Positions 1-6,694 of a stretch of DNA of 22,833 nucleotides are shown here, piece after piece; the first letter of the stretch is position 1; each line of letters begins with the position of its first letter. Source of the stretch: Candidatus Omnitrophota bacterium (GTDB lineage Bacteria > Hinthialibacterota > Hinthialibacteria > Hinthialibacterales > JAKPRU01); assembly GCA_029557025.1 (NCBI GenBank), contig JAKPRU010001128.1, positions 1 to 22,833 of the forward strand. Reading direction: 5' to 3'. The translations under genes were made by a program, and so were the position numbers. Below the pieces are notes generated by a model. That model was given only the letters and a program-made list of their open reading frames with translations. It made no database searches and was not told where the DNA came from.

Positions 1-2307
1 CGGGCCGGTAGACGGACCGACCTGGACCAGGGGATTGATTCCAATCACGTGAATAGACGGTGTCATATCGTTCAACGCATAACGTGCCTCAAGAACCGGG
101 CTGCCCGCGAACAGGGTAACGATCTTCTCTATCTTGCTTCCGTGAACATCGATCCATAGTTTAACACGCACATACTCGCCACGCTCCTTCAGGATTTCAT
201 ATTGATAGATGCGAAGGCCGCCGATAAACGGATAGCCGATGAACTCTTCCAGCCCCCCATGAGGATAGAATGCCCGCACACCACGCGGCTCCCCTGCCCA
301 GGGCGGCTTTTCCGGCCAGAGTTTGAACAGCAGATTCTCGTTCTTGCTCTTTACCGTGTATTCGATTACGCGCCCGCCGAATAGAAGCAGCGTGGCGCGG
401 ATCAGGTCGTTTTCCATTACGATCTCAGGAATGCCGTCCCCATTCTGGTCCTCTTCCGTTACAGCCGCCTTTCCTTTCTGGGCGCGGACTGCAATTTGGC
501 CCTCAACAGTTATGCCCTGGGTTGTGACTTTTGCCAGGTAATCGCCGGGTTTCAACGAAAACTGAAATTGTGTGATTCGTTTACCGTATCGAGGAACCTC
601 AAGGTCTTGTTCGGCAGTCCATACAGGGCGCTCATCGCCCGATTTGTAAACAGTAATTGTCGCATGGACTTTGTTTGTGTCGGAATAGTTCCAAAATGTT
701 GTAGGATAGGAAATCTTTCCCGGTGCTTCGAGAATAAGGGGATGGATCTCCACAGGACGGGGAGATTCCAGACGGGCGAGGGATTGCCGGATGCCGTCGG
801 GGGTATCCAGGATGACGCCGATCGGATTATCCTGCCCGAAGGCCCTGGTGGTACACGTGACAGGCAGATGAAACCGGCGGATCTCCCAAGCGGAAAGGGT
901 TATGGGTATTCTGAGAACATTCTCGCCGATCCGGACTCCATCCGGAGCCGACAGAGTCAACGTGGAGCCGATTTGCCGATTGCTCCTGTTCTGAACGACA
1001 ATATCCAGGAATTGTCCGTCTATTCGGCTATCGAGTGAGACCTCTTTTGTGAATTGCTTCTCCAGATAGTCGCCATCGAGGAGAAGAACACGCAATGGGA
1101 CGGTCAGTTCTTTCGGTCCCAGCATGGCTCCGTTCTCGAACACCCCCACGGCACGGCGTTCGAGAATAGCTTTCATAATGGTTTCTTTTGTGAGAGTTTC
1201 GCCTGTTGCCTTCGGATGGAACAAAACCATGCAAGACGGTACGGCCGTGTCGATTGTTTGAGTATATGTGAGAAACGGAGCGTGTACCTCATCCAGCTTG
1301 CCCTGGTCGTCGGGACTGTTGGCGATATAACCGTCAAAGCGTTTGGCGTGCTCAGACCCGGCGGAGGAGAGATTTGCAAAAAAGTAGCCGTTGTACTGTT
1401 CTTTCCAATCCAGGGATTGTTCCAGAGTGTTGTCCTGCACATCAGGATAGCGACTCATGCCATACAGTACGCCTCCGTTTACGAATTGGCCTGAAATGCA
1501 CGGAAATGAAACACCGATCTCCTGGAGGGATTTCTCTAAAGGCTCGGGAATGAGGAAGTCGTTGAACCCGCTCACCATCATCCAGGAACAGCCCAGCTGA
1601 CAAAGCATATTAACCAATTGAAACGGATGATGCCCGACCGAGGGAGTAATCAGGTAATAATTCGTATGGATTCCCGCAACGCCTTTGCTCAACGAGTAGT
1701 TCTGAACAATCTTTACGGCTTCTGTGATATGACCGTGCAGGCGAGCGGTCTCTTCCTTTGTATGGCAGGCGATAACAAACAGTGTGCGCGTATGATCCTG
1801 AAGGTAAAAGGCGCGATTTCGACGGTACTGAACGGCTTTGGGTAACTTGGACAGAATGGCCTCTGCGGCCGGGTCGCGGTCGGTCATCCGCAGCAAAACA
1901 TCCCCGCCCGCCAAGTGTTCCTCGATTTCATTGAGTGGGACACCGTTGAGAACCGCCGGCTGTTTCTCCGCAAGGCGAGAAATCAATCCTCTTTGGATCC
2001 AGAGTTCGTCCAGTAGCAGTTCATTCCCAATATCGTCCTTGAGGCGGCCAAATTCGGTAATTGGGTCGGTTCGCGAAGCATGAAACAGACCGTTACAGGA
2101 TTGCCAGTTCCATCGGTAGCTCTCCCAGTGAGTGGTATGCCCATCAAAGGAGTAGTCGTAAGATTCGGCGAGGCTGGAATCGCTTTCAGGAGCCGTGAAC
2201 TCCAGTTGCGAAATGATACCGGATGCGTCCGCGGAAAAGGCGGGCAACGGCTGAGTACAGAGGAGGACGGCAAAAAAAAGGACAAGTTTCGTTGCGAATC
2301 CGTTCAT
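1..2307 (-). CDS. Large secreted protein of unknown function, partial at its C-terminus
   Basis: The minus-strand frame is open for 769 codons from an ATG at 2307 to the left edge, so the C-terminus is missing. The start is preceded by AAAGGAAA. Residues 1-26 form a Sec-type signal peptide: Lys7, a hydrophobic core LVLFFAVLL, and a likely cut after AFSA. The first half (about 27-400) is an alpha/beta region I do not recognise. It is followed by beta-rich, Ig-like stretches. A DxNxDG calcium-loop-like motif lies at residues 620-625 (DQNGDG). After it, a segment with FGGRVIEYTVKS and NLLFKLWP resembles a galactose-mutarotase-like beta-sandwich; this is inference. The gene lies 55 bp downstream of the dehydrogenase gene on the same strand and may be cotranscribed with it. 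Its coding status is certain because of the long open frame, signal peptide and ribosome site. Its function is unknown; binding or processing of extracellular glycans is one possibility. Confidence 0.85.
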   Translation of the reverse strand, partial: MNGFATKLVLFFAVLLCTQPLPAFSADASGIISQLEFTAPESDSSLAESYDYSFDGHTTHWESYRWNWQSCNGLFHASRTDPITEFGRLKDDIGNELLLDELWIQRGLISRLAEKQPAVLNGVPLNEIEEHLAGGDVLLRMTDRDPAAEAILSKLPKAVQYRRNRAFYLQDHTRTLFVIACHTKEETARLHGHITEAVKIVQNYSLSKGVAGIHTNYYLITPSVGHHPFQLVNMLCQLGCSWMMVSGFNDFLIPEPLEKSLQEIGVSFPCISGQFVNGGVLYGMSRYPDVQDNTLEQSLDWKEQYNGYFFANLSSAGSEHAKRFDGYIANSPDDQGKLDEVHAPFLTYTQTIDTAVPSCMVLFHPKATGETLTKETIMKAILERRAVGVFENGAMLGPKELTVPLRVLLLDGDYLEKQFTKEVSLDSRIDGQFLDIVVQNRSNRQIGSTLTLSAPDGVRIGENVLRIPITLSAWEIRRFHLPVTCTTRAFGQDNPIGVILDTPDGIRQSLARLESPRPVEIHPLILEAPGKISYPTTFWNYSDTNKVHATITVYKSGDERPVWTAEQDLEVPRYGKRITQFQFSLKPGDYLAKVTTQGITVEGQIAVRAQKGKAAVTEEDQNGDGIPEIVMENDLIRATLLLFGGRVIEYTVKSKNENLLFKLWPEKPPWAGEPRGVRAFYPHGGLEEFIGYPFIGGLRIYQYEILKERGEYVRVKLWIDVHGSKIEKIVTLFAGSPVLEARYALNDMTPSIHVIGINPLVQVGPSTGP

Positions 2308-2362
2308 GATAGTTTCCTTTGCTGATGCGGAATTCTCCAAAAGTACCCAATGGGTCTCAGGA

Positions 2363-3118
2363 TTATCGAGTAGGAATGCGAATGACACTTCCGGAGATGA
2401 ATCGTCCGGCCTCGCTGCAAAGAAACGCAATGATCTCGGCGACATCGTGCGCATCGACTCGGTTGCGGTTCAGCCAGGCGGAGTAGTCTCCCCTGGCGGC
2501 TCGAAGTGCCTCCTCAAACCCGATATGTTGTGTCAGTCCGGGTTCGATACAATTCGCGGTAATTCCCTTGTCGAATTCGGACAGCCCAAACGAGGTAGTC
2601 ATCCAGGTTCTGGCGGCTTTGCCGAGGCAATAGTCATACCCGACACCGGGCAGGCACGGATCATGAAACATGCCGATATGAATAATCCGCCCCCATCTGC
2701 GTTCGCGCATCCCCGGTACAAGATATTTCATCAGGAGAAAATCGCCGGTGATTTCCGCGGCGATAGTGTCATTCCAGTCTTTCGTTGGAATCTCTACGTA
2801 GTCCCGCACAATCCACGGTCCCCCGGCGTTATTGACAAGGATATCCATATGCCCGAAATGCTTCTGTGCCGTTTGTACCATGGCGAGAATCTCGGCATCG
2901 CTTTTGGTATCCGCTTTCACCAGCAGGGTCTTTGCGCCGAGTTCCTCGACGGCCTGTTTCACTCTTTGCGCCTCTCGGTCGACATCGGGGCCGGTACGGT
3001 TGGTTCCGTAATTGAGGACAATATCCGCGCCGCGTGCCGCGAGTGTAAATGCCGTGCTTCGGCCCATGCCGCTGCTTGTCGATCCGGTAATGAGCGCTAC
3101 TTTACCTTTAAGGTTCAT
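2363..3118 (-). CDS. Short-chain dehydrogenase/reductase (SDR), FabG-like, atypical active site
   Basis: A 251-residue classical SDR. The Rossmann glycine motif TGSTSSGMG spans residues 11-19, NNAG is at 96-99, and the YxxxK pair is Tyr163-Lys167. Residues 40-55 (RTGPDVDREAQR) suggest a modified cofactor loop. In FabG the catalytic Ser sits 13 residues before the Tyr. Here that position is Met150 in GRIIHIGM, so the canonical triad is incomplete. The ATG at 3118 is chosen because MNLKGKVALITG is the usual SDR N-terminus and GGAG lies about 7 nt upstream; an in-frame extension to 3226 would translate a repeat. The acyltransferase gene lies upstream and the large secreted protein gene downstream, all on the minus strand. 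The substrate is not predictable; FabG-type 3-oxoacyl reduction is possible but the Ser loss makes it doubtful. Confidence 0.9.
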   Translation of the reverse strand: MNLKGKVALITGSTSSGMGRSTAFTLAARGADIVLNYGTNRTGPDVDREAQRVKQAVEELGAKTLLVKADTKSDAEILAMVQTAQKHFGHMDILVNNAGGPWIVRDYVEIPTKDWNDTIAAEITGDFLLMKYLVPGMRERRWGRIIHIGMFHDPCLPGVGYDYCLGKAARTWMTTSFGLSEFDKGITANCIEPGLTQHIGFEEALRAARGDYSAWLNRNRVDAHDVAEIIAFLCSEAGRFISGSVIRIPTR

Positions 3119-3140
3119 GTTTGCTCCGATTATCTGAATA

Positions 3141-3212
3141 GCCGCAGGCTGGAAGCCTATGCCTCCCAGTCTTTCCCTTACGCTAACTCTCTCACGGGGG
3201 AGAGGGTTGGCG
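3141..3212. repeat. Composite dispersed palindromic repeat
   Basis: This stretch between the acyltransferase and SDR genes contains two small palindromes. The first is AGGCT-GGA-AGCCT (around 3146-3158). The second is CTCTC-ACGGGG-GAGAG inside AACTCTCTCACGGGGGAGAG (around 3185-3205). Sequences of the form CTAACTCTCTC..GGGAGAGGGTT are a common dispersed intergenic type in bacteria. A relative is seen at 14652-14692. It falls in the only sizeable gap of this gene group. Confidence 0.55.
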
Positions 3213-3230
3213 CCCATGTATCTCATGTTC

Positions 3231-3914
3231 TCACATTCCTCGCCCTTTGGCCAGTTCTTCCGCCTGTTCGGTGGCTATTCGAATCTCCATCTCGAGTTGC
3301 CTGCGGATTTCCTCCATCTGTTCTTTGGAGGCATTCTCCGGAACCGAAATCGGCTCGCGATAGACCACCGCTCCGGTGGTGAAGGGCAGGGGAATCACGA
3401 ACCGATCCCAGCTGTTTAGTGTAATCCGCCTGGAAGGGGCATAGGCGCAGGGAATGACGGGAACGGTGGAGAGTTTGGAGAGTTCAACAACGCCCATCTG
3501 CACATGCTCTCGTGGTCCGCGTGGACCGTCCGGCGTGACTGCCACGCAAAACCCGTCTCTCAGATGCCGGACCAGCTTCAGCAACCCCAAAGCCGGATCC
3601 TTTGCGGAAGACCCGCGCAAGGGGACCATTCCAAATAGTTTCATGGTCAAGGCGATGTACTCCCCATCCCGGCTTGGACTCACCAGAACCCCGGTTTGCG
3701 TTCCCCGATACAGGTAGGCCGGAAAGAGCAAACGGTTGTGCCAGAAGGCAAAAAGAAACGGTCCCCCTCCTCGGCGCACTTCCGGCAGGTAATCCCGTCC
3801 CTCCACACGGAGCCCCTGGGTACGGCCTACCATCTGCAAGTAAAGCCGAACGATATAGGGACCCACCGCGTGCAAAATCCGGGTCACCACGGGACGCTTG
3901 AACAGTTTCGCCAT
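3231..3914 (-). CDS. DUF374 / lysophospholipid acyltransferase-like protein
   Basis: A 227-residue protein of the DUF374 branch of the lysophospholipid acyltransferase superfamily. Visible family signatures, in order, are FAFWHNRLL (residues 55-63, with the conserved His59), SPSRDGEYIA (79-88), VPLRGSSAKD (97-106) and AVTPDGPRGP (125-134). Such proteins acylate lipid or lipid A-like acceptors at the inner membrane and are often encoded near lipopolysaccharide genes; that role here is inferred from family only. The C-terminal 40 residues are Glu/Lys/Arg-rich and probably helical. The ATG at 3914 is preferred, but a GTG directly before it (3917) is in frame and the ribosome site is weak (GGGC). 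It lies downstream of the aldolase terminator, so it must have its own promoter or rely on read-through. Confidence 0.88.
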   Translation of the reverse strand: MAKLFKRPVVTRILHAVGPYIVRLYLQMVGRTQGLRVEGRDYLPEVRRGGGPFLFAFWHNRLLFPAYLYRGTQTGVLVSPSRDGEYIALTMKLFGMVPLRGSSAKDPALGLLKLVRHLRDGFCVAVTPDGPRGPREHVQMGVVELSKLSTVPVIPCAYAPSRRITLNSWDRFVIPLPFTTGAVVYREPISVPENASKEQMEEIRRQLEMEIRIATEQAEELAKGRGM

Positions 3915-3963
3915 CACATTTTGCCCATCTCAGGGGATTTCGATCAATGTAATACCCGGCCCG

Positions 3964-3998
3964 AAAAACGAAAGGACGGGCAACAACCCGTCCTTTCG
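3964..3998 (-). terminator. Intrinsic terminator of the aldolase gene
   Basis: A perfect 12-bp stem (CGAAAGGACGGG at 3969-3980 paired with CCCGTCCTTTCG at 3987-3998) with a 6-nt loop. On the minus strand the stem is followed by TTTTT (complement of 3964-3968). It starts about 30 bp after the aldolase stop codon. Confidence 0.9.
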
Positions 3999-4029
3999 GA
4001 TTCCCGTGCGATCGGGGGTCTGGATTAAC

Positions 4030-5073
4030 TTACATTCTCTTGTACCGCTCGGCCATCTGCTCCAACGTGATGCACTTGATCTTGGGCGCCTGTCCGGCCT
4101 GTCCGAACGCAATCATACGCGCTTTACAGACTTCTCTCATTGCATCGCGAGCGGGGCCGAGGTATTTGCGTGGATCGAATTCTTCCGGTTTCGTCGCGAA
4201 TACCTTGCGGATCGCTCCGGTCATCGCCAACCGGTTGTCGGTGTCTACGTTGATCTTGCGCACCCCGTGCTGAATGCCTTTTTGAATTTCCTCGACCGGA
4301 ACACCGTATGTCTGTTTGATCCGCCCGCCGTACTGGTTGATGATGTCCTGTAATTCCTGTGGGACCGAGGAGGAGCCGTGCATGACCAGGTGGGTGTTCG
4401 GCAGTCGTTTGTGGATTTCGGCGATACGGTCCATGGCCAGAACTTCACCAGTCGGCTTCCGGGTGAATTTATATGCTCCGTGGCTTGTCCCAATGGCGAC
4501 CGCGAGGGCATCCACACCGGTGCGTTTCACAAATTCTACGGCCTGTTCGGGGTCAGTGAGCAGTTGGTCGCGGGATAATGCGCCCTCGAATCCGTGCCCG
4601 TCTTCCTTATCGCCTTTGCCGGTTTCCAGGCTGCCGAGGCATCCCAGCTCGCCTTCCACGCTGACCCCCAGCGCGTGGGCCTTCTCGACAACTATCCTGG
4701 TGGTTCGACAGTTGTATTCAAAGTCCGCCGGGGTTTTCCCGTCTTCCTTGAGGGAACCATCCATCATCACGCTGGTGAAACCGTTCTCGATAGCGGAAAA
4801 ACAAGTTTCCGGGCTGTTGCCGTGATCCTGGTGCATGACAATGGGAATCTGCGGGTGCAGTTCCGCTGCCGCCAGCATCAGGTGACGCAGGTAGTTGTCG
4901 TTGGTGTATGAGCGCGCACCCCGGCTGGCCTGGACAATCACCGGGGATTCTGTCTCCACTGCGGCCTCCATGATCGCCTGAATCTGCTCCATGTTATTGA
5001 CGTTGAACGCCGCAACACCGTATCCGTTCTCTGCGGCGTGATCCAAAAGAATACGCATCGGGACGAGAGGCAT
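4030..5073 (-). CDS. fba: Class II fructose-1,6-bisphosphate aldolase (CbbA subtype)
   Basis: A 347-residue, full-length class II, zinc-dependent aldolase. It cleaves fructose 1,6-bisphosphate to dihydroxyacetone phosphate and glyceraldehyde 3-phosphate, or the reverse, in the cytoplasm. Signature motifs: AFNVNNMEQ (22-30), the catalytic/zinc block HQDHG (81-85, with Asp83 and His84), VEGELG (139-144), GTSHGAYK (195-202) with zinc ligand His198, MHGSSSVP (231-238) with His232, and KINVDTD (273-279). The long insert after HGFEGA and the C-terminal [16 protein letters not shown] are typical of the Calvin-cycle/CbbA-type class II enzymes. AAGGAG lies 10 nt before the ATG. A perfect TATAAT on the minus strand at 5215-5210 and the terminator at 3998-3964 make this a monocistronic unit. 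Confidence 0.97.
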   Translation of the reverse strand: MPLVPMRILLDHAAENGYGVAAFNVNNMEQIQAIMEAAVETESPVIVQASRGARSYTNDNYLRHLMLAAAELHPQIPIVMHQDHGNSPETCFSAIENGFTSVMMDGSLKEDGKTPADFEYNCRTTRIVVEKAHALGVSVEGELGCLGSLETGKGDKEDGHGFEGALSRDQLLTDPEQAVEFVKRTGVDALAVAIGTSHGAYKFTRKPTGEVLAMDRIAEIHKRLPNTHLVMHGSSSVPQELQDIINQYGGRIKQTYGVPVEEIQKGIQHGVRKINVDTDNRLAMTGAIRKVFATKPEEFDPRKYLGPARDAMREVCKARMIAFGQAGQAPKIKCITLEQMAERYKRM

Positions 5074-5209
5074 AATGGCTTATCTCCTTGTATCTGAAAT
5101 GGTTTTTTCATGCAAAGCGAAGGTCTTTCTATTTCAGTCGAAAGCCGCGCATCGCAGGATCATTCTTTGCCTGCGGGCCGACAGTGCCCGAATCCGAATA
5201 AACATGCGG

Positions 5210-5215
5210 ATTATA
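5210..5215 (-). promoter_or_regulatory. -10 box of the aldolase promoter
   Basis: On the minus strand this reads TATAAT, a perfect sigma-70 -10 hexamer. The upstream -35 is poor: TTGGGA at 15 bp or TTTTGG at 17 bp. Transcription would start near 5203, giving a leader of about 130 nt before the fba start codon. Confidence 0.5.
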
Positions 5216-5273
5216 CACCTTCGCCGGCCTTCCCAAAACATTACCCTGTACCTCTCTCTTCTACCGCCTGTAA

Positions 5274-5498
5274 TGTCTCCCCGGCACAGCTCCGCTGGGA
5301 AACCGCCTGCGCTTCCATATTGTGTACCGGCTGAATGCCGCACACCGGGAGGAACTTCGCACAATCGGACGAGAAGGCAAGGAATCGGTATTGAAAGAAT
5401 ATACCGAAAATATCGTTGTACGCCGGGTGATCGACACAGTGCCGCTTCTGAAGGGAAAGCAGGATCCGACCAAAGAGGATGTGAGAATTAAGGGATAG
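5274..5498 (+). pseudogene. Coding-like fragment, possible 3' remnant of a lost gene
   Basis: After an in-frame TAA at 5271 this frame is open for 74 codons to a TAG at 5496-5498. The translation from about 5301 is protein-like and charged (for example REELRTIGREGKESVLKEY, then VVRRVIDTVPLLKGKQDP). There is no ATG and no ribosome site; the only internal candidate is a GTG at 5322. It overlaps the stop end of the convergent glycosyltransferase gene by 11 bp. I do not recognise a family. It could be the C-terminal end of a decayed gene whose upstream part was lost or frameshifted, or a chance reading frame. The rest of the 5074-5487 gap holds only the aldolase promoter and leader. Confidence 0.3.
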
Positions 5499-6561
5499 GA
5501 TGCTTCTCCAAAGCTTGTGAAATGTCACTCCGGACGTTCTCCGGGTGGAAGGCTTGTTCAATGTGCCGGGTAAACATAGCCGCGCGTTGTTCCCAGGTAT
5601 GGGATAGGGCTATTTCCTGGCCCCGCTTGCGTAAAGCATCCCTTTCGGGTGTTCCGGGCGCGTACCTTCGGAAAATCGTTTGTAACTGAGAGACTGTGGA
5701 GAATTGGGGGACTGTATCGGCGAAGATGGCCTGGATTCCGGGATTCGTATCGGAGACGGCAAACCCGCCGGAGGCAAGAATGTCGAATATCTTCACTGCG
5801 ACAAAACCGTAACGCCGCATATCCTCATGATGGTCGGTGATTGCGAACGCGCTGCCGGCGTAAAGCCGGTCAAGACACTGATTCTCATAATACAATCCGC
5901 CGATTCGTTCCGGCGGCAGATACGGCTCCCAATGATCTCCCCAGACAAGAAAAGGAAACCCGCTGTCGAGAAGGCATTTTACGGCATTCCGCAGGTCGCC
6001 CTGCGGGCGGGCGTTTCCGACAAATACGGCGGGATAGCGAATTTCGCTAGACGGATACGGTTCCCTGGAGGTTGCGCCGATCATCAATTCCGACGCAAAG
6101 CCGATACTCTCAAGGTGTGTCCGAAAAGCGTCGGAAAGAACGAAGAGATGATCGTATCCGGCAAGGCATTGCGGCTGGGCCATGTCGGGATGGCTGTAAA
6201 TCCAGGCAATATTGTATGTCTCCCTGGGCAGGGTTGCCGGGAATCCGAAAAGGTGGATCACAATATCGGGCTGTATCCGTGTGACGGTGTGCCCGGAAAG
6301 ACCGAGGCAACGAGTCAGTTCATACTGCACCCAATAATCGCCCCAGAGAAGTTTCCTGAATTCATCTTTGGAGTCATCCGAGGCGGAGTAAACCCGAATA
6401 GTCAGCGGCTGACCGGATGCCTGTTTGCGGGAAAAATGCAGCCGCTTGGCCAGCGTGAAGAACTTCCGGGCGAGATCCAATCGCTGCAACCGTGCGAACC
6501 TCTCGGCGATATGGGCCAGGTCTTCGGGAGACATCTTCTCTGGGGATGAAGCGGCATTCAT
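5488..6561 (-). CDS. CgeB-like glycosyltransferase
   Basis: A 357-residue protein with the two-lobe layout of CgeB/Glyco_trans_1_2-type glycosyltransferases. An N-terminal helical stretch (10-45) precedes a first Rossmann-like lobe (52-165) with PDIVIHLFG (98-106) and AWIYSHPDM (119-127). The second lobe contains AVFVGNARPQGDLRN (178-192), FLVWGDHWEPYLP (204-216) and the acceptor/nucleotide region YGFVAVKIFDILASGGF (251-267). The final HTWEQRAAMFTRHI (321-334) is the usual C-terminal helix of this family. Such enzymes transfer sugars to surface or spore-coat polymers; donor and acceptor are unknown. The gene diverges from a second CgeB-like gene at 6695, with 133 bp between starts. The ribosome site is weak (AGGG). 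Confidence 0.82.
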   Translation of the reverse strand: MNAASSPEKMSPEDLAHIAERFARLQRLDLARKFFTLAKRLHFSRKQASGQPLTIRVYSASDDSKDEFRKLLWGDYWVQYELTRCLGLSGHTVTRIQPDIVIHLFGFPATLPRETYNIAWIYSHPDMAQPQCLAGYDHLFVLSDAFRTHLESIGFASELMIGATSREPYPSSEIRYPAVFVGNARPQGDLRNAVKCLLDSGFPFLVWGDHWEPYLPPERIGGLYYENQCLDRLYAGSAFAITDHHEDMRRYGFVAVKIFDILASGGFAVSDTNPGIQAIFADTVPQFSTVSQLQTIFRRYAPGTPERDALRKRGQEIALSHTWEQRAAMFTRHIEQAFHPENVRSDISQALEKHPIP

Positions 6562-6694
6562 ATCGGATTCGGCCCTGCGCGTGAGTTTTTCGATGATTGC
6601 ACAATTTGGAAAATCCCTGCAAGGCTGCGCATTCCTGCATGAATGTGAATATGTTAGGCTAGGTTTTCGATTCTTTCAGCCTTTTGAAAGCCCG

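Noticed and set aside
3159..3212. CRISPR-like repetition near the SDR gene
   Set aside because: Only one copy of each palindrome; no regular spacers.
2306..3382. 358-codon plus-strand frame opposite the SDR gene
   Set aside because: It is antisense to the SDR gene and part of the acyltransferase gene, and its translation matches no protein family; both opposite genes have clear motifs.
6425..6694. In-frame N-terminal extension of the fusion glycosyltransferase
   Set aside because: It would lie inside the 5' end of the divergent gene and reads as the antisense of that gene; the first credible Met after it is at 6695.
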